NCBI GenBank assembly: GCA_023374045.1
Contig: JAIOTZ010000021.1
Coordinates: 47,054 to 111,053 of the forward strand
DNA: 64,000 nt
Origin: Limonium bicolor
Taxonomy: Eukaryota > Streptophyta > Magnoliopsida > Caryophyllales > Plumbaginaceae
Direction of reading: 5' to 3'
Positions 1 through 10,334 of the stretch are shown here, piece after piece (the first letter of the stretch is position 1; the number at the start of each line of letters is the position of its first letter). Position numbers and translations under genes: made by a program. The notes under the pieces are model-generated. The model saw only the letters and a program-made list of their open reading frames with translations. It did not search any database and had not been told where the DNA came from.

Positions 1-1063
1 CAGAAAGATATTGAAGTCGCAAATCACGAGTTTACCTCTCTGGTTCGGTATGATTTTATGTGCTGGTGAAACCGAAACTTTAGACGCCTTACTATTCCAA
101 TCGGTTGAGAATTAGCTTAGACCATAAACACGAAAGTTTTAGAGGAATTAGAGCTCTTCAAAATGAGCTAAAGAACATGGAATTTGGATGAGTAACGAAG
201 AAGTTATGGCTGATCGAATTTACCTGATTTGAAGAGAAAACTGGAATTGCAGTTTCAGTTTTTGCAGGGTGGCTACTTTGACTCGATTTTCCGGTTGATT
301 CAGAATGAGTTAGGGTTTGTATGAGTTATAGTTGTTTAGAGGGAATGTAGGAGAAGACAACAAAGAAGACGACATTGAAAAATATGGAGAGATGAATGAG
401 ATATAGCCGTCTAAAGTTAGGGCAAAGTATTGAATTCTGTTATCGAAATTCAGGGAATCCAGAATCGTTCAACTCCTGGCGCCTGTGAGCTTGACACGTG
501 GCAACTTTCAAATTTTTGACTCAAAACTTCAATCTAGCATAACTTTGGCTAGGATGATCCATTTTTGACGTTCTTTTTATCGATCTTCATGGTTTTCCAT
601 AACCTATTTATTGGTATAGGTTTCATGGCCTGGTTTGACCATTCTCAAAAAGTCAACTCTAGCAAGGCTTAATAACCTTTAAGGTTTCTAGAATTTTATA
701 TTGACTTTTATGTTTCAAAACAATGTTCCCAATATTTATAAACTCTATAAAATTAATTGGAGTGTCTAGGAATTTTTCCAAGATTTATTGACTTATAAAT
801 ATTGTTATTAAATTCATAATACTATATAATAATATATAATTAAATACTTAATTGTATTCTTTAGAGTTAAATAGGAGGAATCCCCTAAAATAATTTCCAT
901 AATTCCATACAATATTAATATTCATAATTCCATACAATAATTTAATATTCATAATTCCTTATACTAATTTAACATTCATAATTCCATATAATAATTTAAT
1001 ACTTAATAGTATTATTAAAGATTTAATAAAAGAAATCCCCTAAATTAATTTAGGGGTATTTTA
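1..1063 (-). mobile_element. E1 3' LTR, partial (Ty3-type, cut by window edge)
   Basis: This segment is repeated nearly base for base at 22180-23237, including the start (cagaaagatattgaagtcgc) and the end (aatttaggggtattt). On the minus strand the end reads as an LTR start (TGAAATACCCC in the other copy, with one change here to TAAAATACCCC). A PPT and hairpin follow immediately at 1066-1100, which identifies it as the 3' LTR of a minus-strand element. Only the first kilobase or so of the LTR lies in the window; the remaining 4.8 kb would lie to the left. No coding potential was seen. Confidence 0.8.
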
Positions 1064-1065
1064 GT

Positions 1066-1100
1066 ATATCCCCATTAAAAGAAACTTCGCCTCGAAGTTT
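1066..1100 (-). other. E1 3' polypurine tract with upstream hairpin
   Basis: On the minus strand this reads as arms AAACTTCG and CGAAGTTT around AGG (1082-1100), then CTTTTAATGGGG and the LTR. The PPT primes plus-strand DNA synthesis in LTR retrotransposons. E2 and E7 have the same hairpin-then-PPT order. Confidence 0.7.
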
Positions 1101-1393
1101 AAAAATCAACTAATAAGCACTCACACCGCTTCGGGTGTGCTGAGACAATAATAATTCCAATGAAATTCCATACCAATCCAATCCTTTATTTCCATCCATT
1201 TCCATAACAACATTCCACTCGAGATTACTCAAAATCAAAACGAACCAAGATATACCAAGACATAGCATGATGAAAATCAACAGTCACACACTGTGTCATA
1301 ATGTAAAAACCAAGCACATACAAACACCTCTCGTTTTGCTAATAAGGCAACATGGCATAATCTGGATGAGGTGACGAAGGAAGAGTATGCCAG

Positions 1394-1432
1394 TATATCC
1401 CCCTTAAAAGAGCTAAGGTACGCCCTCGTACC
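1394..1432 (-). other. E1 internal second hairpin plus PPT-like tract
   Basis: On the minus strand GGTACG, AGGG, CGTACC (1417-1432) is followed by a CTTTTAAGGGGG-type tract. The module matches those at 34463-34498 in E5 (just after pol ends) and 13734-13770 in E2. It lies about 300 bp inside the true 3' PPT. A role as a second plus-strand primer or as a structural element is inference. Confidence 0.55.
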
Positions 1433-1520
1433 GCTACTAACGACACATTCAAAGAATTCAACACCTTATTAACCAGCTTTATTGTAAATTTTATTGCACC
1501 GTTGATTTTATCTGCGATCG

Positions 1521-1544
1521 ATATATATATATATATATATATAT
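1521..1544. repeat. (AT)12 microsatellite
   Basis: Twenty-four bases of alternating A and T inside the E1 internal region. Confidence 0.95.
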
Positions 1545-3368
1545 CTGTATCTCTTGATTGTTTTGTATTTGTATTTTCTTAACTGTTATAAAATTTTATT
1601 TTTTGATCTTTATCCTTTCATTTTATGACCGGTACGAATTATACGTCATTATATGATCATTTTATCATATCAATTATATTAACAAGTTATAAATCAGGTG
1701 TAACGTACTTGAGTAGTTTAAAATAATATTTCAGATCATTTAATCTTCCAAAATTATCTTCAAGGGTTTATAGCCAACCATATGTTAAAACTCTATAAAA
1801 TAAATATTTTCTGTGACTTTTCAAGTTTCAATTGTTTTTATAATTAACTATCATATTTTAGACGAATCATTCAGTGTTTACTTCATAAAATTTATTTATT
1901 ATATATTTACATAATTTCACCCAAGGCAGAATTTTAGGAAGTTCTTATCAATTATAATGTAGCTCCAAAATCTGATTTCTTTATCTTAAAATTTATTTTT
2001 CAAGATAGGGACTCTATATATAAATTTTAAGTCAAATAAATTAGTCTAGTGAAAGTTCACTCACTCCTGATAATTATTTTTCTTAGGGTTTGTTCTATGT
2101 AAGTATTACTCTGATCATTAAATCTTAGTACTCTCTTAGATAATGGTGGCTTTTGGTAAATATCACTCTTAGTGTGACTTCTAATATTTTATCTATGTAT
2201 AAGGTTAAACTTCTAAATAAACATGAGGATTTCCAAATCTTTAAGTAACTCTCAATTTCTCACTAGATGCTCAATATTCCGAGTATTTAAGGATCAATGA
2301 TATTTAGTTTAGTGTTACTCTTCTCTTCACTTAATCTTTAAGTAACTTCCTTTAATGGTTTTTATATTCAACAAGGGGTAGATGTTCTACCTTGAAGTAC
2401 CCAAATTTTAAATTCCCTTCCTCCATATATAGGTATTTTTCACCAAAGATTTAACTCAATAAATCCTTTACATGTTTGAATTTAATACTGGATATTAAGA
2501 TATAAATTTAAAATTGTTCATTGTGGCTAGTAATGAAATATGCCCAGCTTAAGACTTCATGATGGTAACGTCTTACCACCAATCCTCCTCAAGTTCAACA
2601 CAATCCATCACTTACGTAGAAGATTATTTACAGTTAGATGACAAAGCTTGTCTAGCCCCTAAACTTCCAGAAGTGGGTGTGCACCCCCACTACTTTCAGC
2701 CTAGGAGTTCGTCGCACCAGGCACTTCCCGTAGGGTGTTAGGTTTAGGTGTTTTCTTTCTAAAGTTAGCATAGAGTTTTAGTGTGGTTTACAGGTTTGGA
2801 TGTATGCTACTAGTTCTTGTTAACTTAATACTTTTCTAGACTTGAGATTTATCCTAACATTATCTTTAGGCAACAATTTGTACCTAGTAATTCTTGAAAT
2901 TTATTTCCAACTTTAAAGGAGTTGAAGTACTTGTACATAATGTCAATACTAACTTAGTTATTCAAAGATCTATTTGTATAGTGTTTTCCACCAAAAGTAT
3001 TCCTTAGAATTCTAGGAATATGTATACCAGCTTTTAAAGGATTGTATTTTAGCAATGTATTCTCCATAAGCATGCTTTTGAAAGAAAATAGCTTAATATA
3101 CGATTTATCCCAACCAAAATCTTATCGTACTTAATAGATGATATTCCAACCTATATTTCTACCGTAGTTTAATGTTCAAACAGAACCACATCACAACATT
3201 CTCTACAGACATTCATAAAAAGAAAAGTGTATAAAGAAATCATTCCCTAATCTAAGAAGGGTTAGGAGTCGTGCCTTACCGGAATCCTCACTTCCCAATT
3301 CTACCCCAATTCCCCAGTTTTAAGTGCACCTATATTCTAAGTATTTCACTCGGCTTGTTTTCTCGGGT

Positions 3369-3395
3369 TCAGAGCGTAACTACGCTCTGATACCA
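3369..3395 (-). other. E1 primer binding site (tRNA-iMet) in a hairpin
   Basis: On the minus strand TGGTATCAGAGC (3384-3395) complements the 3' end of plant initiator tRNA-Met and starts six bases inside the LTR end. Its last bases form one arm of a perfect 9-bp hairpin, TCAGAGCGT and ACGCTCTGA (3369-3390). The same PBS-in-hairpin layout occurs in E2, E7 and, imperfectly, E4. Confidence 0.85.
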
Positions 3396-3647
3396 CTTTC
3401 AGTAACATACCTACAATAATAAAACAACAGCGAAAAATAAACTAAAGGTGCTACAGACCATCGGGTTCCAAACACCTGGCACCAAACCTCACCAATTACA
3501 ACTAATAAAATTACAAAAGCTACGGTCTGAACCTCGAGAAAAACTTAACACAATCATAATAAGAACTAAACACATTAACTCTCCATGAAACCTAGTCCCA
3601 TCCCAAACACTCATTCTCTTCGTGGCCACCTGTAAATCAATTCGTAC

Positions 3648-3710
3648 CTGCAAGATGAAACCAAGCAGCCCACCCCGGGAGGGGTGAGTCAGTTCCCTGG
3701 AATGGAACTG
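3648..3710 (-). promoter_or_regulatory. E1 LTR paired hairpins with CAG/GTA motif
   Basis: On the minus strand a stem CAGTTCC...GGAACTG (3690-3710) is followed by ACCCC...GGGGT (3672-3685) and then CAGGTAC (3648). E2, E7, E5 and E4 have the same order at the equivalent place with different stem bases. A polyadenylation or splice-acceptor role is inference. Confidence 0.45.
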
Positions 3711-4028
3711 GTACAATTCTCCAAAATAATAATTATAGCATAACTCTTAAAATAAAACAATAACTTGAAATTAAATTCTTGAAAATAGAACAGAGAAACA
3801 AGGTACTTTAAAATCACCAAACCAAAGATAACGAGTCAAGGATAGAAATAATAGAAAGGTAAAGTGAGTAAAACAAAACCACACCATGGGTTAGTGAGTA
3901 TCCAATGCCTTAGTTAGATTAAGTTCCAGTTAGGAGTAGAAAGACCAAGTAGTCACCAGGACTAGGAATGAATGATAGATAACGAAGAATCCAATAACCC
4001 AAGAGTAGAATAAACCCCAATGCCAAGT

Positions 4029-4291
4029 ACGTCCTTTTAGGACAGGGGATATACAACCCCTCTCTGTTAACTACGTCCACTAAGGACAGGGGATATACAG
4101 CCCCTCTCTGTTAACTACGTCCACTAAGGACAGGGGATATACAGCCCCTCTCTGTCTACAACGTCCCTTTTGGGACAGGGGATATACAACCCCTCTGTGT
4201 CTATCACGTCCCTTTTTGGGACAGGGGATATACAGCCCCTCACTGTCTATCACGTCCCTTTTTGGGACAGGGGATATACAGCCCCTCACTG
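4029..4291 (-). repeat. Six-unit tandem repeat, period 44-46 bp, in E1 LTR
   Basis: Units start at 4029, 4073, 4117, 4161, 4206 and 4252. Each has two short inverted repeats: GTCC...GGAC and GGGG-ATATACA-CCCC. The first three units have loop bases unlike those of the last three. A 77-codon frame across the array is only a by-product of the repeat. Confidence 0.9.
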
Positions 4292-4422
4292 TTACCATTG
4301 AAGACGCGCGCACGTCGAAACCTCAAGAACCGGCTCATGGATGAAACGATATCCAGAGTCGAAAGAAGAATTTCCAAGATTGACCTTTTCCCAAATTCCC
4401 ACTAGATCACTAACTACCCAGA

Positions 4423-4466
4423 GCAATACCAAAACACTCAGTCCTACAGAGTGCAGAGGCGTAAAC
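4423..4466 (-). other. 43-44-bp block shared with E2/E7 internal regions
   Basis: This LTR segment (beginning gcaataccaaaacactcag, then tcctacagagtgcagagg) is nearly identical to 45900-45943 and 55337-55380 in E7 and to the complement of 12933-12975 in E2. Sequence on both sides is unrelated. Orientation relative to the host element is the same. Function unknown. Confidence 0.75.
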
Positions 4467-5713
4467 CCTAAGCAGTCAATGTCCAATGGAACAACCAAAG
4501 AGAAGGAACCAATACCCAAGTGAGTTTCACAATCAAGGCTCAGTTAGTCACACAAGTTGAGTTAGTCATACACACAGTTTCATTTTGAAATCCATTCAAG
4601 CTCAATTAGCATTTTCCAAAACATTCCATAAAGCCCATTAGCAAAAGTATCTGAGTACGAGAAATCATACAAAACATTCCATAAAGTCCAAAACATAACA
4701 AGCTGAGTACGAGAAATCGTACCTGGGTAACGCTGTAGCAGCTCTAGTCAACTTGCACAAACAATCAACAGTACTCTGAAGAATATTAAAGGTAGTCTAT
4801 CATCAATCACTTGTAGCCTAAGTTAAGCTTAAATAAACTCCTTACTCTTATTCCAAAGTCTCAATTGTCTTTTAAGCCCTCACTTATGTGTTATGTTTAA
4901 TCTTTGAGTTATTTGAGAACGTTGTATAGCCAAGGTGGTAAGATCAAGGAATCTTATTAACACCTGCTAACTGACCACTCCTATCCACTTTTATTCAAAT
5001 TTAACCACAATCCTCACATTCTAGACTTTTGAGACCTTTATAACACAAATGTGTTTACATTATATAACTAAATCTAAGAATTCCAATAGTAATCTTAAGC
5101 TGAATACCTTTATTCTCAATTTAGAATAAACATTATTATGACCTATGATGGATTCATCCCATAACACTATACTATTATTTCACAATGTAATGATTATGTA
5201 TTTTATCAATCTGCTAGATAATCCATTGTGATTAAGTTTTCCCCTTAACTTAATTAAGATCTACATCTTGTATATTGGAACCATAGTGTTGTAACGCATT
5301 ATAATCACCTAACCTATTGAGTTACTAACTCATTTATCTTATCTTTAGTCCAGGAAGACTTTTTATTACATCCTGCTAATAATCTTGACATAAGATGTTA
5401 AATTACTTTTCATCTTGAAACAACTATATTATAGTTAACTTAGACTTATCGAACTCTTACATTTAGTATTCACAAGGTACATTATTTGCTTAATTATTAC
5501 CTATATAATAAGGTGCTTAAATATAACCTTTTATGTATCCCTACTTACATTTAATTTCCTAAATGTCTTATTTTTACACACATTCTCTCTATAGACTATG
5601 CATAATCCTTTGTACTAATCCTCATTAAACTTAAGCCTTAAATACGTTTTAAATTGTTTTACAAAACCCAAGGTTTCAAAGGAATAACCTAATAAATAAA
5701 TTTCCTTTATTAT

Positions 5714-5718
5714 ATTTA
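5714..5718. repeat. Left target-site duplication of E2 (ATTTA)
   Basis: ATTTA here equals ATTTA at 19721-19725, directly next to the two LTR ends. Five bases is the usual Ty3 duplication length. Confidence 0.9.
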
Positions 5719-5845
5719 TGAAAATCCCCAAACCTTGATATGGGTTTAAATATCAAATTATGGTATGTAAAGGCTAAAAGTGCCTTAGTAACATCAGTGA
5801 ACAATTTAAACCATAATAAATGCAATAAAGCGTTAAGACACAGTT

Positions 5846-6172
5846 GAGCAAAAAACATGCTCTAAGCTATGAGTGAACTTGGTTAGGACCCAAAGAGCCT
5901 ACCAAGACTTGATAACATTTAATTATGATTTAATGAGGCTAAATAAGTCCTTAGGAAACTTTGGTAGACAATGAAACCAAACAAAACACAAGGTAATACC
6001 TTAAAGTGAATATGAGCAAAAATGTGCTCTAAGCTTGGGATGATGTGTATAAGACCTAATGGTCACACCTATACCTTATTTATATGTTAATGAACATATT
6101 AAATCAATTACTAAAGAAAACCAAGCTTGAAAACAAGTTAAAACACAAAATGCTTTAAGGAGTCTTAAAGCA
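5846..6172 (+). promoter_or_regulatory. E2 U3 hairpin set
   Basis: Three short inverted repeats: GAGCA...TGCTC (5846-5862), GAGCA...TGCTC (6014-6029) and TGCTTTAAG-GAGT-CTTAAAGCA (6151-6172). The third is kept in E5 (26965-26988, 35023-35046), E6 (27896-27919) and E7 (43337-43360). A transcriptional or RNA role is inference. Confidence 0.5.
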
Positions 6173-8093
6173 CGTTTTTGAAAAATTGTCTTGTAAATGA
6201 GTTTTGAATGGCTAAATGTCCATCATTACTCTTTAATTAACATGTGTACTATATAGTATCACATTTGGGTGGCCATATTAGTGGGAAATCAAAAATTTCA
6301 CTTTATATGTGCCTTGTTATAGGTGAATAGTGATTTTTATAACTAGTTTGTAACATATAATGTTATAAGTAACTAAATTGGTCAAACAAAGACCATTATA
6401 CCCTCCTAGGCATATGGGGCCGGTTTTTCATGGTGTGAGTCCCCAACATGTAAAAGAAATCAAATAAGTAAACTTAAGCTTAAAGTAAAGTACTATTTGC
6501 TTTAACTTACAAATATCTTCAAAAGTAACTTCTATCTTCATTCTCCCTTCCTTTCCTTCATTTCCCACGGTCCAAACACCACCACCAACCTCTCTTCTTC
6601 ATTCTCTCTCGGTAATACCACTACCTCCATGAGAACTCAAGCTTTGAAACTCTTGTCAAATCTTGCTCTCTTGACCAAATCAAAAACAAACACCACCATT
6701 CTCTTAGTTAAGCCAAGCTCTACAATCTTGTCTCTTCAAAACTTCAAAACCTCCATTTCGGTGCCAAGAGAAACCACCATGGGAGGAGCTTGAGCTCATC
6801 TTTTCACATATTCTTGTTCTCCTTTGCTTCAAGGTAAGGAAACTCAAAGAAAATCCATGTTTCCTCCATGTTTGTTGTGTCCGAAAATTCACCATTAATG
6901 GAGCTCTTATATTGCCTTGTTCTAGCTTCATTGAATCTTCCAAGGACTAGGAGGAGTCCTCTCTTGATACTTGTTCAAGTTCTCTTCCAATTCCAAGGTA
7001 AAACAATTACCTTAATGTGTTAAAACAATATGTGTAACTAGGGTTTACAATGAGATGAAGCATAATGCTTGAATACTCATTATGTTGTTTGTATAATGTT
7101 TAGAAGTTGACAAACAACCAAAACCCCACCGGTTACAAGGAACCAAGAAAGAATTGTGAGGAAAAAGAGGTAAAAAAACTATCTCAATGTAGTTTAAATG
7201 CCTTAGGAAAATGAGCTTGATTTGCTTGATAAAATACCTAAGGAGCCAATGGTGAGTGACCTAGTAAAGTATTCTCAAGGAGACTAGTAAAAGAACATAT
7301 GTTTTGGTGTATGTATTTGCAGGTCAAAGGCATTAATATGTGGGAAATTCAGTGTTTAAGGTTATGCAATTTAAGGGCCTAAGAGCCATGTTATTTAAGG
7401 GCTAAGTGCCAAGCAATTTAAGTTATGCACTATATTGTGATGTAGTGCTTAATGTGTGAAGTTTGTGTATAAAGGTTGTTTGATGGATTTTAGGTGTTCT
7501 TGCATGAAATAAGGTAAAAACCTAAGTGTTTGGATGTGAGTAACTACCAGAGAAGCTATGGCCAAATTTGGAGAAATGTGTGAGAAGTTCTAAGTGTTTT
7601 AGGAAGTTTTGGTGAACTAGGAAGTGTTAAGGTGAATGATGTTTACTTGAGAAGAAACATGGTTAAGGTGATTTAGAGCGATGTAAGGATTTAGGTGTTG
7701 TCTTTGAAGTTTCTAGGAATTCAATGTGTGTTTTGGGTGAATGTATTAAAGTCTTGGAGGAGTTGTTAAAGGTTTAGGTATGATGTGAAAAAGGAGATTT
7801 AATTAGTAAGAAAAGAAGTTGAGGGGATGATGATAAGGTGTAGAGGATACACCTTGGTATTTTGGTCATTATAGGTGAAATGCCACCTAGAAATCATAAG
7901 AGAAAACATTGTAAGTGTTAGGAATTTTGTGGAGATATAAGTAAAGGTTTAAGGAATTAGGAAAAAATAATTTTGTGAGTGTTTAAGAATATCTTAAGGG
8001 GTGTGTTTGAAGTGCCAAATGATGTTAGAACACATTAAGAGGCCTTAGGAGAAGTTTGGTGAAGATTTGACAAAGTTTGGGTAAGTTTAGGAG

Positions 8094-8360
8094 GCGACCG
8101 ACCCAGGGGCCGACCCAGTTTGTGGGTCGGTCGAGCCTCTGTAAAATGTTAAGAAATGTTCGGTAATGGACCGACCCAGAAGGGTTGGGTCGGACATGGG
8201 TGTCGGTCGGTCAAGTTTCAAAGGTGGAAAAATGTTCGCACATGGACCGACCCAGAATGGTGGGTCGGACGTGGGTCGGACGGGCATGTTAATAAGGAAG
8301 TAAAAAAGGGTTCTGTAATGGACCGACCCAGATGTGGTCGGTCGGTGGGTCGGTCGGACC
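8094..8360 (+). repeat. Four-unit GGGTCGG hairpin array in E2 5' LTR
   Basis: Four copies of GACCGACCCA, each followed within a few dozen bases by TGGGTCGG or similar, start at 8096, 8169, 8245 and 8321 (spacing 73, 76, 76). Each unit can fold into a GC-rich hairpin that stands out in AT-rich surroundings. Spacers share a TAAAATGTT/GAAAATGTTCG-like core. The array is present in all five LTRs of this family. Confidence 0.9.
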
Positions 8361-9892
8361 AAAGATGGTTGATTAAGGTTGTGAAATGATATGAGATGAT
8401 GGGGATTGGTAGGTAATGATGTTATAAGGATGGTAAGGACATGTTAGGTGAGTTTTAATGACAATAAGTGGGTGAAAGGTTGTAATTAAATGTGAAAGTA
8501 AAACAAGTTAAAATGTAAAGTTATTTAACCAAGTTAACGGGGAAAAGTTATAAGCGTTAGACTTTAAACAAACATGTTACCCCAATGTTAATAAAAACAC
8601 ATGTGATGTTAACAGTGGTTCGAGAATTACTCGAGGAACATAAATGGACAGGATAAGTGGACTCCGGTGACAGGTATGGTTTCTTGCAACCTGTGTCCTA
8701 ACGGATTACACCGGCTTGTATGCCAATGTGTGTTTTCTGTATGTTTGCCACGTTATGGATATAAATCATGAAACGAGTTTACAGTCGTTATGGCTATTGT
8801 ATGTTACGTGCCGATACCGGTAACCTCTAATGCGCTTGAAGGGCTAGTTAACCACTATTAGGTAAACGTAAGAGAACGGTATCCGGTAATAACGTTTCCG
8901 ACTTAAGGAACGTTCTAACCACGGCTATGCGTGAGTTGGTTATGTGATGTGTGGTGATGTTTGTATGTGAATGTATGACTCTCTCCTCCCTTGTGTGCTT
9001 AACTCGGTATGAACGTATGTGTGTGTTTGTGGTAGGCTCAGTAATGGTTCAAACTGAACTTTTTATATAAGAGTCTATGGGCTAATGGGGGGTGAGGAGT
9101 CCGGTTGTTTCCGGCCACGCGTGTGATGTGGGGGGGTCGTATCATGTCCAGGTTCGCTCCTCTGGTGTATGTTAGGTTGTATTCTAATTTGGTTCAACCT
9201 CCCTTAGCTTATCCAAAGCTAGGTTACTGACTCACGTCGGGCCATAGGGGCATACTATGTGTGTTTGGTGTGCTTGGATCACTATATCCGACACACCTGT
9301 GTTAAGTCAACCGTTCAAATAACAGATGGTGACGAGGGTTAAGTAACGAGTTGGTATGAGTTTGGCAACAATCTCTATGCTCATGGTATGGACTAACTAT
9401 GATGGAAGGTTCCTTGTGAGAACCGACGTTATTATGTTATGTAATGTATGGTTGTGCAAATTCCCTGTGCTATGCTAAGGTATTTATATATACATATCGG
9501 ATGTTTAGAATGATGGTGAGGTTAATGTGTATGTAGAAAACAGAAAGGTTGTGATGTTTGTTATAAGGATGAGATATGTTGATTGTTAGCATGTGTGGAT
9601 TATGGAAATGATCCAGTTGTGACAAGAGGCGTTAAGGAAAACCCGATTGATGGGTACACGTCGGTTATTAAGGAAAGTAGCTCCGTTTAGAGGAGAGCCA
9701 CTCTAGGGTTTTAAGGAATTGAGTGGATGGTTGTTAAGGGTGGATGTTGGTTATAGGTGAGCCCATTGAGGCGAATTTTATTATGTGTGTATGTTTATGG
9801 TTTAGTGTGCATGATTAAATATAATCGACTGCATGCTAAGACGACAATTAGTGTGCGTGGCCGGTTAGCATTGGGCTGCGGGATTACCATAC

Positions 9893-9950
9893 CAGCAAAG
9901 GTGCTGAGCCCTTGGGGCCACCCCTTTCTCTTCTCTTTCCTATTTCAGGT
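9893..9950 (+). promoter_or_regulatory. E2 5' LTR paired hairpins and splice-acceptor-like site
   Basis: CAGCA-AAGG-TGCTG (9893-9906) is followed by GCCC-TTG-GGGC, then a long pyrimidine tract ending TATTTCAG/GT (CAG at 9946-9948). The layout is shared with E1, E4 and E5. The tract plus CAG/G is a good match to a plant 3' splice site; use as one is inference. Confidence 0.45.
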
Positions 9951-10307
9951 ACAGAGTGCTGGAAGCCGTTCGAGAGTAGGACGGGGTAGTCGTTTGTACA
10001 TGGGTGTAAACTTTTAAGTGTATGTATACAGTAGGTGTAGTAAGACCGAAATTGTTGTCGGCACCAGTTTAAATACTCGGTATAGTGGGAATGTATGTAT
10101 ATAATAAATGTTGAATGGATGAGGAACGTATTGTGTAGTTGCTCGGGAATTTAGCCATCAGGACCGATAATTGTGTGTATGTATTAGCCTTGTTAGCCAC
10201 GTGGGTGGCTAACGGCGTGTAACACCATTGATTAAGTAATGTGATGAGGTTGAATTTCCGCTGCAGTTTGTGTTATGTGGTTGTTGTTGGATGGGTGTTA
10301 CAAAAAG

Positions 10308-10334
10308 TGGTATCAGAGCGAGGTATCGCTCTGA
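10308..10334 (+). other. E2 primer binding site (tRNA-iMet) in a hairpin
   Basis: TGGTATCAGAGC at 10308-10319, five bases after the LTR. Bases 10313-10334 form a perfect 9-bp hairpin, TCAGAGCGA and TCGCTCTGA with loop GGTA, so the 3' half of the PBS is paired in the folded RNA. Confidence 0.9.

Larger units (their letters stand above)
1064..3400 (-). mobile_element. E1 internal region, non-coding, 2.3 kb
   Basis: Lies between the PPT next to the 3' LTR (1066-1081) and the tRNA-iMet PBS next to the 5' LTR (3384-3395). It is AT-rich and no gag or pol motif could be read in any frame; the longest frame, 60 codons at 2559-2741, resembles nothing I know. The region keeps the replication signals but not the proteins, so E1 is probably non-autonomous. 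I cannot tell an ancestral non-coding internal region from one that lost gag-pol by deletion. It contains an (AT)n microsatellite at 1521-1544. Confidence 0.65.
3401..5718 (-). mobile_element. E1 5' LTR, first part (interrupted by E2)
   Basis: Starts beside the PBS with agtaacatacctac, a decayed form of the TGTAACACCCC boundary seen in E4 and E7. It carries the group's paired hairpins and CAG/GTA motif at 3648-3710 and a six-unit tandem array at 4029-4291. It is cut at 5718 by E2 and resumes at 19726; the two parts add to about 5.8 kb. Continuity across the gap rests on the perfect E2 target duplication, because the matching part of the other LTR lies outside the window. Confidence 0.7.
5719..10302 (+). 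mobile_element. E2 5' LTR (4.6 kb)
   Basis: Runs from TGAAAATCCCC to GGGTGTTACA. It is followed by AAAAG and the tRNA-iMet PBS, and is repeated at 15104-19720. Landmarks in order: short U3 hairpins (5846-5862, 6014-6029, 6151-6172), a pyrimidine-rich stretch about 6527-6615, a splice-donor-like AAG/GTAAGG at 6831-6838, the GGGTCGG hairpin array 8094-8360, and paired hairpins with CAG/GTA at 9893-9950. No conserved ORF was found. At 4584 bp it is long for a Ty3 LTR and in the size class of LARD elements. Confidence 0.92.

Noticed and set aside
4080..4313. 77-codon frame with repeated GLYIPCPKK units
   Set aside because: Produced by the 44-46-bp tandem repeat; units are not all multiples of three, and neighbours are non-coding.
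6704..6943. Antisense frame with SSSSHGGFSWHRNGG, also seen near 16000, 42600, 52050 and 61450
   Set aside because: It recurs only because the LTR recurs; frames and ends differ between copies through indels, and it is antisense to the element. Not a gene.
8094..8360. CRISPR-like array (regular repeats and spacers)
   Set aside because: Plant DNA inside an LTR; spacers are related to each other and copied in every LTR; no cas genes.
8087..8389. Overlapping frames rich in RPT and DPP (MVRPTHRPT type), also at 41111, 50546 and 60003
   Set aside because: Direct by-product of the GGGTCGG array read on both strands.
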